Under the pieces are notes generated by a model. It did not search any database. It was given only the letters and a program-made list of their open reading frames with translations, and was not told the origin of the DNA. A DNA stretch of 52,276 nt from Corynebacterium striatum ATCC 6940 (lineage in GTDB: Bacteria > Actinomycetota > Actinomycetes > Mycobacteriales > Mycobacteriaceae): the NCBI RefSeq assembly GCF_000159135.1, contig NZ_GG667519.1:481843-534118 (forward strand). Direction: 5' to 3'. The translations under genes and the position numbers were made by a program. Shown here piece after piece: positions 16,691 to 25,349 of this stretch. Each line of letters opens with the position of its first letter. Within the stretch, counting starts at the first letter, position 1.

Positions 16691-17371
16691 CTAGATAAGG
16701 CCAAGCTCCTTGAGGCGGTCCTCAGGATCATCTTGATCGGTGGAGATCATCTGCTGCATCACTAGGCCCTCTTTGTTGTCCACCACGGTCAAGATAGCGG
16801 TGTTGCCCAGCATGGACCAGCCGACGACGCGGTCGCCCTCATCCTTGATGACGCGGGAAGAGCGCAGCTCAGTGAGTACCTGTGTGGTTTGCGCGGCCTT
16901 CGACTTGTTCTTGAAGAACTGGAACTGGCCCACCTTGGAACCCGAGCAGTTATAGGAGTCCTCCACACCGTTGGGGTCGCAGCGGTCAAACTGCTGGAAG
17001 ATCTCCACTGGGATGAGCTCACCGAAAGTCTTGTAGGCCTCTTCCACTGGCTTTGCCAGCTTCTTGTCCGTCTTTGCGCTTCCGCTCTCGTTGGCGGATT
17101 CGCTCGCGGTTGCGCTGGCGGAAGAATCAGCAGATTCTGATTCTGCGGCTTTGCTGGTGGCGGATTCGGTGCTGGACTCCGCGCTTTCTTCGGTGGTGGG
17201 AGCTGCGCTTGACGACGTCTCCTTCGCCGGGGTTACCTTCGCCGGGGCGGTGGTCTCGGGGGCCTGCGGAGCAGGCGCCTCCTCTTTGTCGCCGCAGGCC
17301 GTTAACACGCACGTCACAGCCACACAGGCTGCCGCGACTCGGGCTGAGCGGGTTAGCGAGGCAAATCGCAC
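16691..17371 (-). CDS. Secreted lipoprotein with Ser/Glu/Ala-rich linker
   Basis: This 226-residue protein has a lipoprotein signal peptide (RFASLTRSARVAAACVAVTC, lipobox LTAC, Cys near 26), a long low-complexity linker of Ser, Ala, Thr and Glu (about residues 30-105) and a C-terminal globular part from KPVEEAYKTFGELIPVEIF. That part has one Cys pair (DRCDPNG and YNCSGS) likely to form a disulfide, and ends DPEDRLKELGLI. The function is unknown; I do not recognise the domain. It should be tethered to the outer face of the cell membrane. The upstream PPA1309-family gene is in the same direction with a 42-bp gap, so they may be co-transcribed. Confidence 0.75.
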   Translation of the reverse strand: MRFASLTRSARVAAACVAVTCVLTACGDKEEAPAPQAPETTAPAKVTPAKETSSSAAPTTEESAESSTESATSKAAESESADSSASATASESANESGSAKTDKKLAKPVEEAYKTFGELIPVEIFQQFDRCDPNGVEDSYNCSGSKVGQFQFFKNKSKAAQTTQVLTELRSSRVIKDEGDRVVGWSMLGNTAILTVVDNKEGLVMQQMISTDQDDPEDRLKELGLI

Positions 17372-17413
17372 GAGGAGACTCCTTTAGTTTTTCGAAATAC
17401 TTAAAAGTACAGT

Positions 17414-17959
17414 TTAGTCCAGTTCATCCGGATCTTGTTCCAGTCCGTAGCGCAAAGCAGCGATGACGCCTGGGGCAACCTCAGGGCCGCCCCGCAGCTG
17501 GATGTCATCTTCCGCAAATGGGCCAGCTGCCTCCAGCTCTTCCTCGGTGGGACGCAGCTGCAGCAGGGTAAGCTCCACGCCTTCCTCGCGAAGAACGCCG
17601 GAGAAGAGGCGAGCGGGACGAGGAGCGGCGTCGCCAAGCACAGATGCGGAGGTATCGCGGAACTTGATCTCCTGTGCCAAGACGACCCCCGCGACCTCGT
17701 GCGGCCACGCTAGGCGCGCCACGTAGTCGGCGAGTTGCTCGGAGCCTGGTTCGATGTTGTCTGGAATGTTGTCCTGGACAATGAGCGTTAGGGGAGAGGC
17801 ATCCTCTTCGTTGAGTTCGGCTAGTTGGTCAGCAACCAGTGAGGTGGGAACCAAAGCAAACAAAGTTGGGGGTGCATCCCAGCCCTCGGCGTGCACGAAT
17901 TCGACCGCCTCACGCATGGCTTTGTTTAATGCTGGCTGAGAAACCTCGGGGGAACTCAT
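17414..17959 (-). CDS. PPA1309 family protein
   Basis: This 181-residue acidic cytoplasmic protein starts SSPEVSQPALNKAMREAVEF and includes the family-like stretch PPTLFALVPTSLVADQL and WPHEVAGVVLAQEI. It matches the small actinobacterial PPA1309 family, whose function is unknown and whose gene commonly neighbours the UPF0182 membrane protein gene, as it does here in divergent orientation. Pro-Thr-Glu-Glu-rich and Asp-rich segments near the end give a strongly acidic protein. There is no signal peptide or membrane segment. The gap to the divergent gene is 88 bp and probably holds both promoters. GGAG stands upstream of the ATG. Confidence 0.75.
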   Translation of the reverse strand: MSSPEVSQPALNKAMREAVEFVHAEGWDAPPTLFALVPTSLVADQLAELNEEDASPLTLIVQDNIPDNIEPGSEQLADYVARLAWPHEVAGVVLAQEIKFRDTSASVLGDAAPRPARLFSGVLREEGVELTLLQLRPTEEELEAAGPFAEDDIQLRGGPEVAPGVIAALRYGLEQDPDELD

Positions 17960-18047
17960 AGAACTCCTTATTCGTTAACTGTGTATTGCTTCCCTAAGCT
18001 GGAAGACTATACCGCTTATATTCGCACGACTTTGATTGGAGCTGGCG

Positions 18048-21047
18048 TTGGCCTCTGGACTTTCCCAACCCGCTGCCCCAATGAAGCGCCCGCCCCGGCT
18101 TCTCTCTTGGGCTGTCGCTATCATTGCTGTTCTTCTATTTGTAGGCCCCATGTTGGTGGGCTTCTATACCGATTGGAAGTGGTTCGGCGCAATTGATTAC
18201 CGTGGTGTTTTCACCACGACCCTCGTAGCGCGCATTGTTCTGTTTATCCTCTTTGCGGTGGTTGCCGGGGGCGTGGTTTTCGCCGCCGGCTTCGTGGCGT
18301 GGCGGGGCCGTCCAGACAGCATTGACTTCAGCGACCTGAACTCGCCGGTGTACCAATACCGCCGCTCGATTGAAAAGACCATGGGCCTATTCCTCAAGGT
18401 CATCCCGATCTTGGTGGGTGCGGTCGCTGGCCTGCTGGGCCAGGCTTCCTGGCGCGAGTTCATGCTCTTCCTCAACGGCCAGGACTTTGGCGTCAAGGAT
18501 CCACAGTTCCAGCGTGACTTGGGCTTCTACGCGTTCCAGCTGCCGGTATGGAACATCGTGGTCAGCGCGTTCTCCATGCTGCTCATGGTGTGCTTCCTGT
18601 TGGCGCTGTTTAGCCACTACATTCTCGGCGGCATCCGCATTGGCAATCGCGCAGCTGGTGTGCGCGGTTCTATCTCGCGCCCGGCTCGCTTGCAGCTTGC
18701 TGTCACCGCCGGACTGTGGATGATCCTGCAGGTTGTGGGCTACTGGCTCGACCGCTACCAGCTGCTGTATAACCAGCACTCGCTGTTTACCGGTGGCTCC
18801 TACACCGACATCAACGCGTACCTGCCGGCCAAGATCATCTTGATGGTCATCGGCGTGTTCGTGGCCGTGGCCATCTTTGCGGCAGTGGTTATTAAGGACC
18901 TGCGCATCCCCGCGCTTGCTGTGGTCCTCATGCTGCTGTCCTCGCTTATCATTGGCCAGGCTTGGCCGTTGATGATGGAGCGTTTCTCCGTCACCCCGAA
19001 CCGCCAGGCCAAGGAAGCGGAGTACATTTCTCGCAACATCGAGTCCACCCGTTACGCCTATGGGCTCACCGACGAGAACGTGACTTACGAGGAGAACTGG
19101 GGCGCAGGCGACGTCTCCGACTCCAAGGTCGCGGCGGACACCTCGACGATTTCTAACCTGCGTCTCCTGGATCCGGACATCATTGCCCCGACCTTTACCC
19201 AGATGCAGCAGCTGAAGAACTTCTACGGCTTCCCAGAGACGCTGGCCATGGACCGTTACACCATTGACGGCCAGGTCCGTGACTTTGTGGTCGCAGCCCG
19301 CGAACTCGACCCGAACGAGTTGCAGGACAACCAGCAGAACTGGTTGAACCGCCATACCGTGTACACGCACGGCAACGGCTTCGTGGCTGCGCAGGCGAAC
19401 ACCGTGGATGAGGTTGCCCGAGATGCAGGTTCCGCGCGTGGTGGTTTCCCCATCTTCACGGTCTCCGATCTACAGACCCAGCAGGGCAAGGAGAACGAGG
19501 GCGAGGGCGAGACCCAGGACGCAGAGAAGTCCTTGGGCATCAAGGTTGACCAGCCGCGTATCTACTTCGGCCCGGTCATCGCTAGCGCACAGGATGGCCG
19601 CGATTACGCCATCGTGGGCAAGACCGGCAACGACTCGGTTGAGTATGACACCGATTCCACGACCTACACCTATGACGGTAAGGGCGGCGTGCACATCGGT
19701 AATTTCTTCGACCGCACCGCATATGCGTTGAAGTACCAGGAGATGAATCTGCTGCTTTCTGACCGCGTTGGTTCCGAGTCGAAGATTCTCTATGACCGTG
19801 ACCCGCGCGAGCGCGTGGAGAAGGTTGCTCCATGGCTGACTACTGACTCCGCTACCTACCCGGCTGTTATCGACGGCCGCATCAAGTGGATTGTCGACGG
19901 TTACACCACCCTGGATTCCCTGCCTTATTCTCAGCGCACCTCGCTGACTGAGACCACCCAGGACACCCAGAATCCGAATGGCACCAACCAGCGTCTCATC
20001 AACGAGCAGGTGGGCTACATCCGCAACTCGGTCAAGGCCACTGTCGACGCCTACGACGGCACCGTTGACCTCTACGAGTTTGACAACGAGGACCCAGTCT
20101 TGAAGGCATGGGAGGGTGTGTTCCCGAACGTGGTGAAGCCGGAGGCTGAAATCTCCGACGAGCTGCGCAACCACTTCCGCTACCCGGAGGACATGTTCAA
20201 GGTGCAGCGTAACCTGCTGGCTAAGTACCACGTTTCTGACCCGGGCGTGTTCTTCAATAACGACGCATTCTGGTCCGTGCCGGAAGACCCGACCGCTGGC
20301 GAATCCCGCGGTCTGAACCAGCCGCCGTACTACGTCATGGCCTCTGACCCGAAGACCGGTAAGCCAAGCTTCCAGCTCATCACGTCTTACCGTGGCCTGA
20401 ACCGTCAGTTCCTGTCCGCACACATGGCTGTGTCCTCGGATCCGGAGAACTACGGCAAGATCACCGTCAAGGTGCTGCCGACGGACACTCAAACCCAGGG
20501 TCCGAAGCAGGCACAGGACGCCATGATGTCTTCTGACCAGGTCGCTCGTGACCGCACGCTGTGGGAGGGTTCGAACGACCTGACCAACGGCAACCTGCTG
20601 GCACTGCCGGTGGGTGACGGTGAGATTCTCTACCTAGAGCCGATCTACTCGCAGCGCAAGGACCAAGAGTCTGCGTTCCCGAAGCTGCTGCGTGTACTTG
20701 TCTCCTACAAGGGCCGCGTGGGCTATGCGCCGACCATTGGTGAGGCTCTCGACCAAGTGGGCATTGATCCGAAGGCAGCCCAAGACATCACGGAGATCGA
20801 CGGCGACGGCACTGTGAAGAACTCGCCGAGCGACTCGAAGGATGACAAGAAGTCTGGCGAGGATGGCAAGGCTTCCGCACCTGCATCTGCACCTGCTGCG
20901 TCCAACGAGGCTGAAGCAATCGACGAAATCAACACCGCACTCGATAACGTGGAGAAGGCCCGCAACGGCTCCTTCGAGGAGTACGGCAAGGCCCTCGACG
21001 AGCTCGACAAGGCCGTTGCATCCTACAAGCAGCTGCAGTCCAAGTAG
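18048..21047 (+). CDS. UPF0182 family large membrane protein
   Basis: This protein of about 999 residues has seven hydrophobic segments within the first 330 residues (for example LLSWAVAIIAVLLFVGPML and IVLFILFAVVAGGVVFAAGF), then a very large extracytoplasmic domain (including QAWPLMMERFSVTPNRQAKE and AEYISRNIESTRYAYGL) and an acidic, Lys/Ser/Ala-rich tail. This is the UPF0182 (COG1615) family, of unknown function. The start is uncertain: TTG 18048 (ASGLSQPAAPMKRPP) follows GGAG by six bases and matches the GLxxPxxPxKRPP beginning I recall in corynebacterial homologues. TTG 18036 or ATG 18081 are alternatives. Codon use is strongly biased to the preferred corynebacterial set, suggesting high expression. 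Confidence 0.88.
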   Translation: MASGLSQPAAPMKRPPRLLSWAVAIIAVLLFVGPMLVGFYTDWKWFGAIDYRGVFTTTLVARIVLFILFAVVAGGVVFAAGFVAWRGRPDSIDFSDLNSPVYQYRRSIEKTMGLFLKVIPILVGAVAGLLGQASWREFMLFLNGQDFGVKDPQFQRDLGFYAFQLPVWNIVVSAFSMLLMVCFLLALFSHYILGGIRIGNRAAGVRGSISRPARLQLAVTAGLWMILQVVGYWLDRYQLLYNQHSLFTGGSYTDINAYLPAKIILMVIGVFVAVAIFAAVVIKDLRIPALAVVLMLLSSLIIGQAWPLMMERFSVTPNRQAKEAEYISRNIESTRYAYGLTDENVTYEENWGAGDVSDSKVAADTSTISNLRLLDPDIIAPTFTQMQQLKNFYGFPETLAMDRYTIDGQVRDFVVAARELDPNELQDNQQNWLNRHTVYTHGNGFVAAQANTVDEVARDAGSARGGFPIFTVSDLQTQQGKENEGEGETQDAEKSLGIKVDQPRIYFGPVIASAQDGRDYAIVGKTGNDSVEYDTDSTTYTYDGKGGVHIGNFFDRTAYALKYQEMNLLLSDRVGSESKILYDRDPRERVEKVAPWLTTDSATYPAVIDGRIKWIVDGYTTLDSLPYSQRTSLTETTQDTQNPNGTNQRLINEQVGYIRNSVKATVDAYDGTVDLYEFDNEDPVLKAWEGVFPNVVKPEAEISDELRNHFRYPEDMFKVQRNLLAKYHVSDPGVFFNNDAFWSVPEDPTAGESRGLNQPPYYVMASDPKTGKPSFQLITSYRGLNRQFLSAHMAVSSDPENYGKITVKVLPTDTQTQGPKQAQDAMMSSDQVARDRTLWEGSNDLTNGNLLALPVGDGEILYLEPIYSQRKDQESAFPKLLRVLVSYKGRVGYAPTIGEALDQVGIDPKAAQDITEIDGDGTVKNSPSDSKDDKKSGEDGKASAPASAPAASNEAEAIDEINTALDNVEKARNGSFEEYGKALDELDKAVASYKQLQSK

Positions 21048-21063
21048 CGCGCCATAGCGAAAA

Positions 21064-21114
21064 CATACTAAAGGCCACCTGCCCAGCGGATTTGGGTGTG
21101 TGGCCTTTGGTATG
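21064..21114 (+). terminator. Terminator after the UPF0182 gene
   Basis: AAAGGCCAC (21070-21078) pairs with GTGGCCTTT (21100-21108); outside it CATAC (21064-21068) and GTATG (21110-21114) can extend the stem. Placed 16 bp after the stop codon. Confidence 0.75.
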
Positions 21115-21201
21115 TATAGTTACATGAGTCGCCAACGAAAGCGGTTAGCAAAAGCTTTAGCCGTAAACGTTAAGCGCAAGATGTTTAGAAGTACATCTCG
21201 A

Positions 21202-21278
21202 CGCGGGGTGGAGCAGCTCGGTAGCTCGCTGGGCTCATAACCCAGAGGTCGTAGGTTCGAATCCTGCCCCCGCTACCA
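21202..21278 (+). tRNA. Initiator tRNA-Met (CAU)
   Basis: The 77-nt cloverleaf begins CGCGGGGTGGAGCAG, has the anticodon loop CTCATAA flanked by three G-C pairs (GGG/CCC), the T-loop GTTCGAATC and an encoded 3' ACCA. The first base pair is a C1-U72 mismatch. The mismatch and the three G-C pairs of the anticodon stem are the marks of initiator tRNA rather than elongator tRNA-Met. The accessory region starts directly downstream, so this tRNA may be, or have been, an integration site, though I found no second copy of its 3' end. Confidence 0.96.
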
Positions 21279-21288
21279 ACTTCTAATG

Positions 21289-21320
21289 CCCTAGCAGCGA
21301 AATAGTTGCTAGGGTAATTT
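21289..21320 (+). terminator. Terminator of the initiator tRNA
   Basis: CCCTAGCA (21289-21296) pairs with TGCTAGGG (21307-21314), 10 bp after the tRNA, followed by a T-rich tract (TAATTTTGT). Confidence 0.8.
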
Positions 21321-21351
21321 TGTCTGCATGCCCAAATGTCCCCTAAGCCTT

Positions 21352-21583
21352 GATCTGCGTAACTGACGAGGAAGCCGCGTCCAGAGCAGAGCCGGTGGGC
21401 TTCGTTGGCAGTTGTGCATGTTTCAGCTTCTGTCGTCGGCCCTCGGCGCGATGCGCAGGGCCTTGCGTCGTGTTTGTGGCAGGTGCCGGCTCCGCGGCGT
21501 CCTGCTTTGCCCGCTGGATCTGCGTAACTGACGAGGAAGCCGCGTCCAGAGCAGAGCCGGTGGGCTTCGTTGGCAGTTGTGCA
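21352..21583. repeat. 67-bp perfect direct repeat, two copies 165 bp apart
   Basis: The same 67 bases, beginning GATCTGCGTAACTGACGAGG, occur at 21352-21418 and 21517-21583. The next few bases agree too, with one mismatch. The copies are 165 bp apart, a multiple of three, so both keep the same frame in the open frames crossing them on either strand (on the minus strand each copy reads QLPTKPTGSALDAASSSVTQ). The segment lies between the tRNA terminator and the end of the recognisable IS110 relic. I cannot tell whether the repeat belongs to the element, is a target-site or recombination scar, or is part of a small repetitive coding sequence. Confidence 0.85.
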
Positions 21584-21631
21584 CGTTTGGCCGCCGACCC
21601 CACCGTTCCGCGGCCCAAAACTGCAGTGGCT

Positions 21632-22199
21632 CTAGAACGCTGCGCACATGGCATCAACGATGGTTTCTGGATTCCGTGCCCAATGGCGTCTAGCGAAGAC
21701 GTTGACTCTGGCATTGCCGAGTCTGCGGATCTTGGTGGGTCCGCCATACTTGGCGAGTAGCTGAAGTATCCATGTGCGGTGGATGACCTGCCCGCGCAGA
21801 ACTCGTTCGAACTCAGGGTAGGTTCCGACCAGTGCTGAGCGTATTTGGTTAATCAGTCGGGTGTATGCCCTGGCGAGATCTTCATCAATACCGTTAAGGA
21901 TCTTGAGTTTGAGGAAGACTTCATCGACACGGTCAACCATGCGCGGTGATTCCGGCAGGCTCAGCCCGGCATGGGCGATAGCGACGGTGAGTTGGCCGTT
22001 GTTGTTGGGCTGGTCAAGGACAACTAGCACGTAGTGGGGCTGGTCGACTTTGCCGATGAATGAGGCAAAGAGGTCTCGTAGAGATGTTTCGTGTTGGTTG
22101 ACTTGCTTGGACAGGACTTGGGTGCCGTGTTCATCTAGGACGCAGGCGTGGTGGAAGTATTTGCATGATGTCCATGCCGATGAGATAGCGGTATGTCAT
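21632..22199 (-). pseudogene. Decayed IS110-family transposase
   Basis: A ribosome site AGGAG stands before ATG 22199 and the frame begins TYRYLIGMDI, the usual IS110 opening with the first catalytic Asp. The frame then shifts by one base; the next segment reads KYFHHACVLDEHGTQVLSKQ and on to LVVLDQPNNNGQLTVAIAHA. A large piece of the DEDD catalytic domain is then missing, and the sequence resumes at RMVDRVDEVFLKLKILNGID and runs to ARNPETIVDAMCAAF, stopping at 21632. The whole C-terminal Transposase_20 part, with its serine, is absent. It is therefore a frameshifted, internally deleted, 3'-truncated relic that cannot encode active enzyme. Confidence 0.8.
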
Positions 22200-22618
22200 G
22201 GTGGTACTCCTAGCGATAGAAAGGCGGTAATCTGCTTCGTCGCTGGGGGTTGGTCGGACATACTTCGTGCTGGCATCCACATTACTTTGAGATCTCACAT
22301 CAACTAGTGGCGTGGATCAGGTTCCTATTGAGCTGTTGGAGTATGTCACTGTCTTCGGCGGCATCACCCCCCCGGATCATTTTCTTAACAGGGCGAATAA
22401 GCGCCATGCCGAAGCCAGCGACTAGTTCCTCCAGTCCCGAAGGGAATGAGGTAACGGTGTAAACATAACCCGCCCCGATTAGAGGACTACGAAATGAATC
22501 CTCGGAGCCCTTCGGTGGAACTACTTAGAACGTAATGGGGGAAGTGCGCTTGCCGGATGCGGTTTGTTAGGTGTAGCTGGCAGGTGCGAGGTGATGTTGC
22601 TTTCTACACGCAGAAAAT
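22200..22618. other. Non-coding stretch between IS110 relic and irt promoter
   Basis: I see no convincing gene in these 419 bases. On the minus strand part of it is open (reading FPSGLEELVAGFGMALIRPV and onward, near 22450-22300), but I do not recognise it. Because the IS110 relic is read leftward from 22199, this is where the element's non-coding left end, which in intact IS110 elements encodes the guide (bridge) RNA, would lie. Whether any of it survives cannot be judged by eye. A run of eight C lies near 22368. Confidence 0.4.
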
Positions 22619-22637
22619 ATAAGGTAGCCTTACCTAA
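22619..22637 (-). promoter_or_regulatory. DtxR-like iron box before the irtAB-like genes
   Basis: Read on the minus strand the site is TTAGGTAAGGCTACCTTAT, agreeing with about 15 of 19 positions of the corynebacterial DtxR consensus TTAGGTTAGGCTAACCTAA. It lies 100 bp before the start of the siderophore-type ABC transporter, so iron-repressed expression through DtxR is likely. Confidence 0.7.
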
Positions 22638-22736
22638 GGCGGATGCTGGGTGCTGGGGATGCGCTGAGCGGCTCGATGGCTGCCCCGCGAATAGCCGATA
22701 AGCACCCGCCTGAAATCCAAAGAGAGAAGACTCTGC

Positions 22737-25349
22737 ATGGCAAAACGCGGCTTCTCCGGGGTGCTCATGCGTGCCTACGGAGCCACAGACCATGAAGCGA
22801 CCGTGACCCGCGTGGAAAACCTAACGGAAGACTTTCTGCGCATCTGGTTCGTTTCCGAAACTCTCCTGCAGGACGCAGCCATCGGGCCCACCGCCTATCT
22901 ACGATTCTGGTTCCCCAACCCGGAACAACCGGACGTCGAACAACAGCGTTCCTACACCGTCAGTGAGGCAGACCCCGCAACCGGCACCTTCGCGATTGAC
23001 GTGCTGCTCCACACCCCCGCGGGTCCCGGCTCAGCATGGGCAAAGAACGCGACAGCGGGGCAGACAATTTCAGTCACCTCGCTGGGGTCAAAAGAGTTCG
23101 TGGTTCCTGAAGAACTCCCCGCCGGCTACCTCATCGTCGGCGACGCCGCATCCATCCCCGCCATCAACGCCATCCTTAGCGAACTGCCACCGCAGCTTCC
23201 AGCCGAGGTGTATCTGGAACAAGCCCGCGAAACCGACCGCGATATTCCCCTGGCGCAGCATCCACGCGCGGAGATTCACTGGGTGCAGCGCACCGACGAG
23301 ACCTCACTCGCCGACTCGATTGCGGCTCAAGACTGGTCGAACTGGGCGGCCTGGCTGGCCACCGAATCGGGAAGCCTCAAACACCTGCGTAAGCGGCTAC
23401 GGGATGATTTTGGCTTCCCAAAACAAGAGATCACCGCGCAGGCCTACTGGTACTGGGGACGCGCATTCGGCAAAAACCGCTCCAAAACTCAGCCGATGCC
23501 GCTCGACACCACTACCGCGGAGGCCGCAACCACCGAATCGGCTCCGAAAGTAGAATCAGCGCCGGCACCCGAGCCGACCACGACAGCGGCGGTGCCCCGC
23601 GGGAACTGGCACTCAACGGGCGGCCGTAAACTCCTCGCGCCTCTCAAACCCACGATCATCGCCGCCGCCATTATTCAGGTGCTGGTAACGCTCATCGAGC
23701 TCGCACCCTTTGTGCTCCTCACCGAACTGGCCCGGCAACTGCTCATTGGCGCATCCACAGACACACTCACCGCACTCGGCATCTGGGCCGCGGTGCTGTT
23801 GGGTGCAGGCGTATTCCTCAACCTTGCACTCACTACCTGGCTGCACTGGGTTGATGCGCGATACGGATACACATTGCGCCGGCGACTGCTCGATAAACTC
23901 GCACGCCTGCCACTGGGCTGGTTCACCGCCCGAGGTTCAGGCCAGGTCAAGCAACTCGTGCAAGACGACACGCTCGCAATGCACTACCTGGTGACCCACG
24001 CGGTGCCCGACGCGGCAGCCGCCATCACCGCCCCCATTGCCGTATTCATCTACCTCTTCATTGTCGACTGGCGGCTAGCGCTGCTATTGCTGCTACCGGT
24101 TGTTGCTTACCTGGCAGTGATGGCAGTGATGGTCGTGAAATCGGGGCCGAAGGCCGCCGAATCGATGCGCTGGGTAGAACGGATGAACACAGCCGCCAAC
24201 TCCTATCTGGAAGGGCAGCCAGTCATTCGAGTGTTCGGTGGTGCCACGGCATCACACTTCCAGAAACGGCTGCACGAATACATTGCCTTCCTCTCCGACT
24301 GGCAGCGACCGCTCGCGAAATACCGCACCTTCCTCGACCTGGTCACTCGGCCCACAACGTTCCTGTTGCTGACTGTGGTCTTTGGTGCCCTATTCATCAG
24401 CATCGGCATCATGGAACCGCTCGCGATTCTGCCGTTCCTCATCCTCGCACCCACCTTCGGCACCCGACTGCTCGGCATCGGCTACGGACTGGGCGACCTG
24501 CGCACCGGTTTGCTTGCCGCCCGCCACATCAACACCACACTCGAAGAAGCCGAACTCGACACCCTGCCCGCGCCCGAAAACGAAGCTGTCGATACCCCCG
24601 GCCGAGTAGTATTCGACGACGTCACATTCGGATACCTCCCCGGGCTGCCGGTGATCAAGAACGTGTCGCTCACGCTCGAACCGGGGACGGTGACCGCACT
24701 GGTCGGGTCATCCGGGTCGGGTAAATCGACGCTGGCCGCGCTACTGGCGCGCTTCTACGATGTCGACACCGGCAGCATCACTATCGGTGGCCGCGACCTG
24801 CGCCGGCTCTCACCCGACGAGCTGTACCGACAGATCGGCTTCGTGCTGCAGGATGTGCAACTTGTTGACGGCACCCTGCGCGAAAACATTGCGCTTGCGG
24901 TGCCGGACGCAAACGATGCACAGATCGAGTCGGCGGCCAGGGCAGCACAGATTCACGATCGCATCAGCGCACTGCCCGACGGATACGCCACCCGCAACGG
25001 CGAACAGGTATCGCTTTCGGGCGGCGAACAGCAGCGCGTAACGATTGCTCGTGTCATCCTTGCCGACACCGAGGTGCTGGTGCTTGACGAAGCCACATCA
25101 TTCGCCGATCCAGAGTCGGAACACCTGGTGCAAGCGGCGATCGACGAACTCACCGCCGACCGCACCGTACTGGTGATCGCACACCGACTGCACACGATTA
25201 CCGGGGTCGACCAAATCGTGGTGCTGAACGACGGGCAAATCGTTGAGACCGGCACCCACGACGAACTGCTCGCGCTGCGGGGACACTATCACGGGCTGTG
25301 GCTCGCTGGTCACCCCACAACAGACCCAATCGTGGAAGGGAGTCGGTAA
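22737..25349 (+). CDS. irtA: IrtA-like siderophore transporter/reductase ABC protein
   Basis: This 870-residue fusion has a siderophore-interacting FAD domain at the front (residues 1-250: RSYTVSEAD near 71, GDAASIPAI near 134, QAYWYWGRAFGKNR near 240), a Pro/Thr/Glu/Ala linker, six membrane segments (about 300-560, including IIAAAIIQVLVTLIELAPFV) and an ATPase. The ATPase has GSSGSGKST near 656, the Q-loop [24 protein letters not shown] near 759 and VLVLDEATSFAD. This is the mycobacterial IrtA layout: import of ferric siderophore through the IrtAB heterodimer and flavin-dependent release of iron on the cytoplasmic side. The ribosome site GAGAGAAG precedes the ATG. It overlaps its partner by one base, lies behind a DtxR-like box, and uses GAA and CTC/CTG in proportions unlike the core genes, so transfer is plausible. 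Confidence 0.85.
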   Translation: MAKRGFSGVLMRAYGATDHEATVTRVENLTEDFLRIWFVSETLLQDAAIGPTAYLRFWFPNPEQPDVEQQRSYTVSEADPATGTFAIDVLLHTPAGPGSAWAKNATAGQTISVTSLGSKEFVVPEELPAGYLIVGDAASIPAINAILSELPPQLPAEVYLEQARETDRDIPLAQHPRAEIHWVQRTDETSLADSIAAQDWSNWAAWLATESGSLKHLRKRLRDDFGFPKQEITAQAYWYWGRAFGKNRSKTQPMPLDTTTAEAATTESAPKVESAPAPEPTTTAAVPRGNWHSTGGRKLLAPLKPTIIAAAIIQVLVTLIELAPFVLLTELARQLLIGASTDTLTALGIWAAVLLGAGVFLNLALTTWLHWVDARYGYTLRRRLLDKLARLPLGWFTARGSGQVKQLVQDDTLAMHYLVTHAVPDAAAAITAPIAVFIYLFIVDWRLALLLLLPVVAYLAVMAVMVVKSGPKAAESMRWVERMNTAANSYLEGQPVIRVFGGATASHFQKRLHEYIAFLSDWQRPLAKYRTFLDLVTRPTTFLLLTVVFGALFISIGIMEPLAILPFLILAPTFGTRLLGIGYGLGDLRTGLLAARHINTTLEEAELDTLPAPENEAVDTPGRVVFDDVTFGYLPGLPVIKNVSLTLEPGTVTALVGSSGSGKSTLAALLARFYDVDTGSITIGGRDLRRLSPDELYRQIGFVLQDVQLVDGTLRENIALAVPDANDAQIESAARAAQIHDRISALPDGYATRNGEQVSLSGGEQQRVTIARVILADTEVLVLDEATSFADPESEHLVQAAIDELTADRTVLVIAHRLHTITGVDQIVVLNDGQIVETGTHDELLALRGHYHGLWLAGHPTTDPIVEGSR

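Noticed and set aside
18387..20492. Long open frames antisense to the UPF0182 gene (327 and 340 codons)
   Set aside because: They are a by-product of strong codon bias in the sense gene, with low-quality His/Val/Arg-rich translations and no start signals.
21124..21240. A basic 38-codon ORF (SRQRKRLAKALAVNVKRKMF) ahead of the initiator tRNA
   Set aside because: It runs into the tRNA itself, has no ribosome site, and the segment more likely holds the tRNA promoter.
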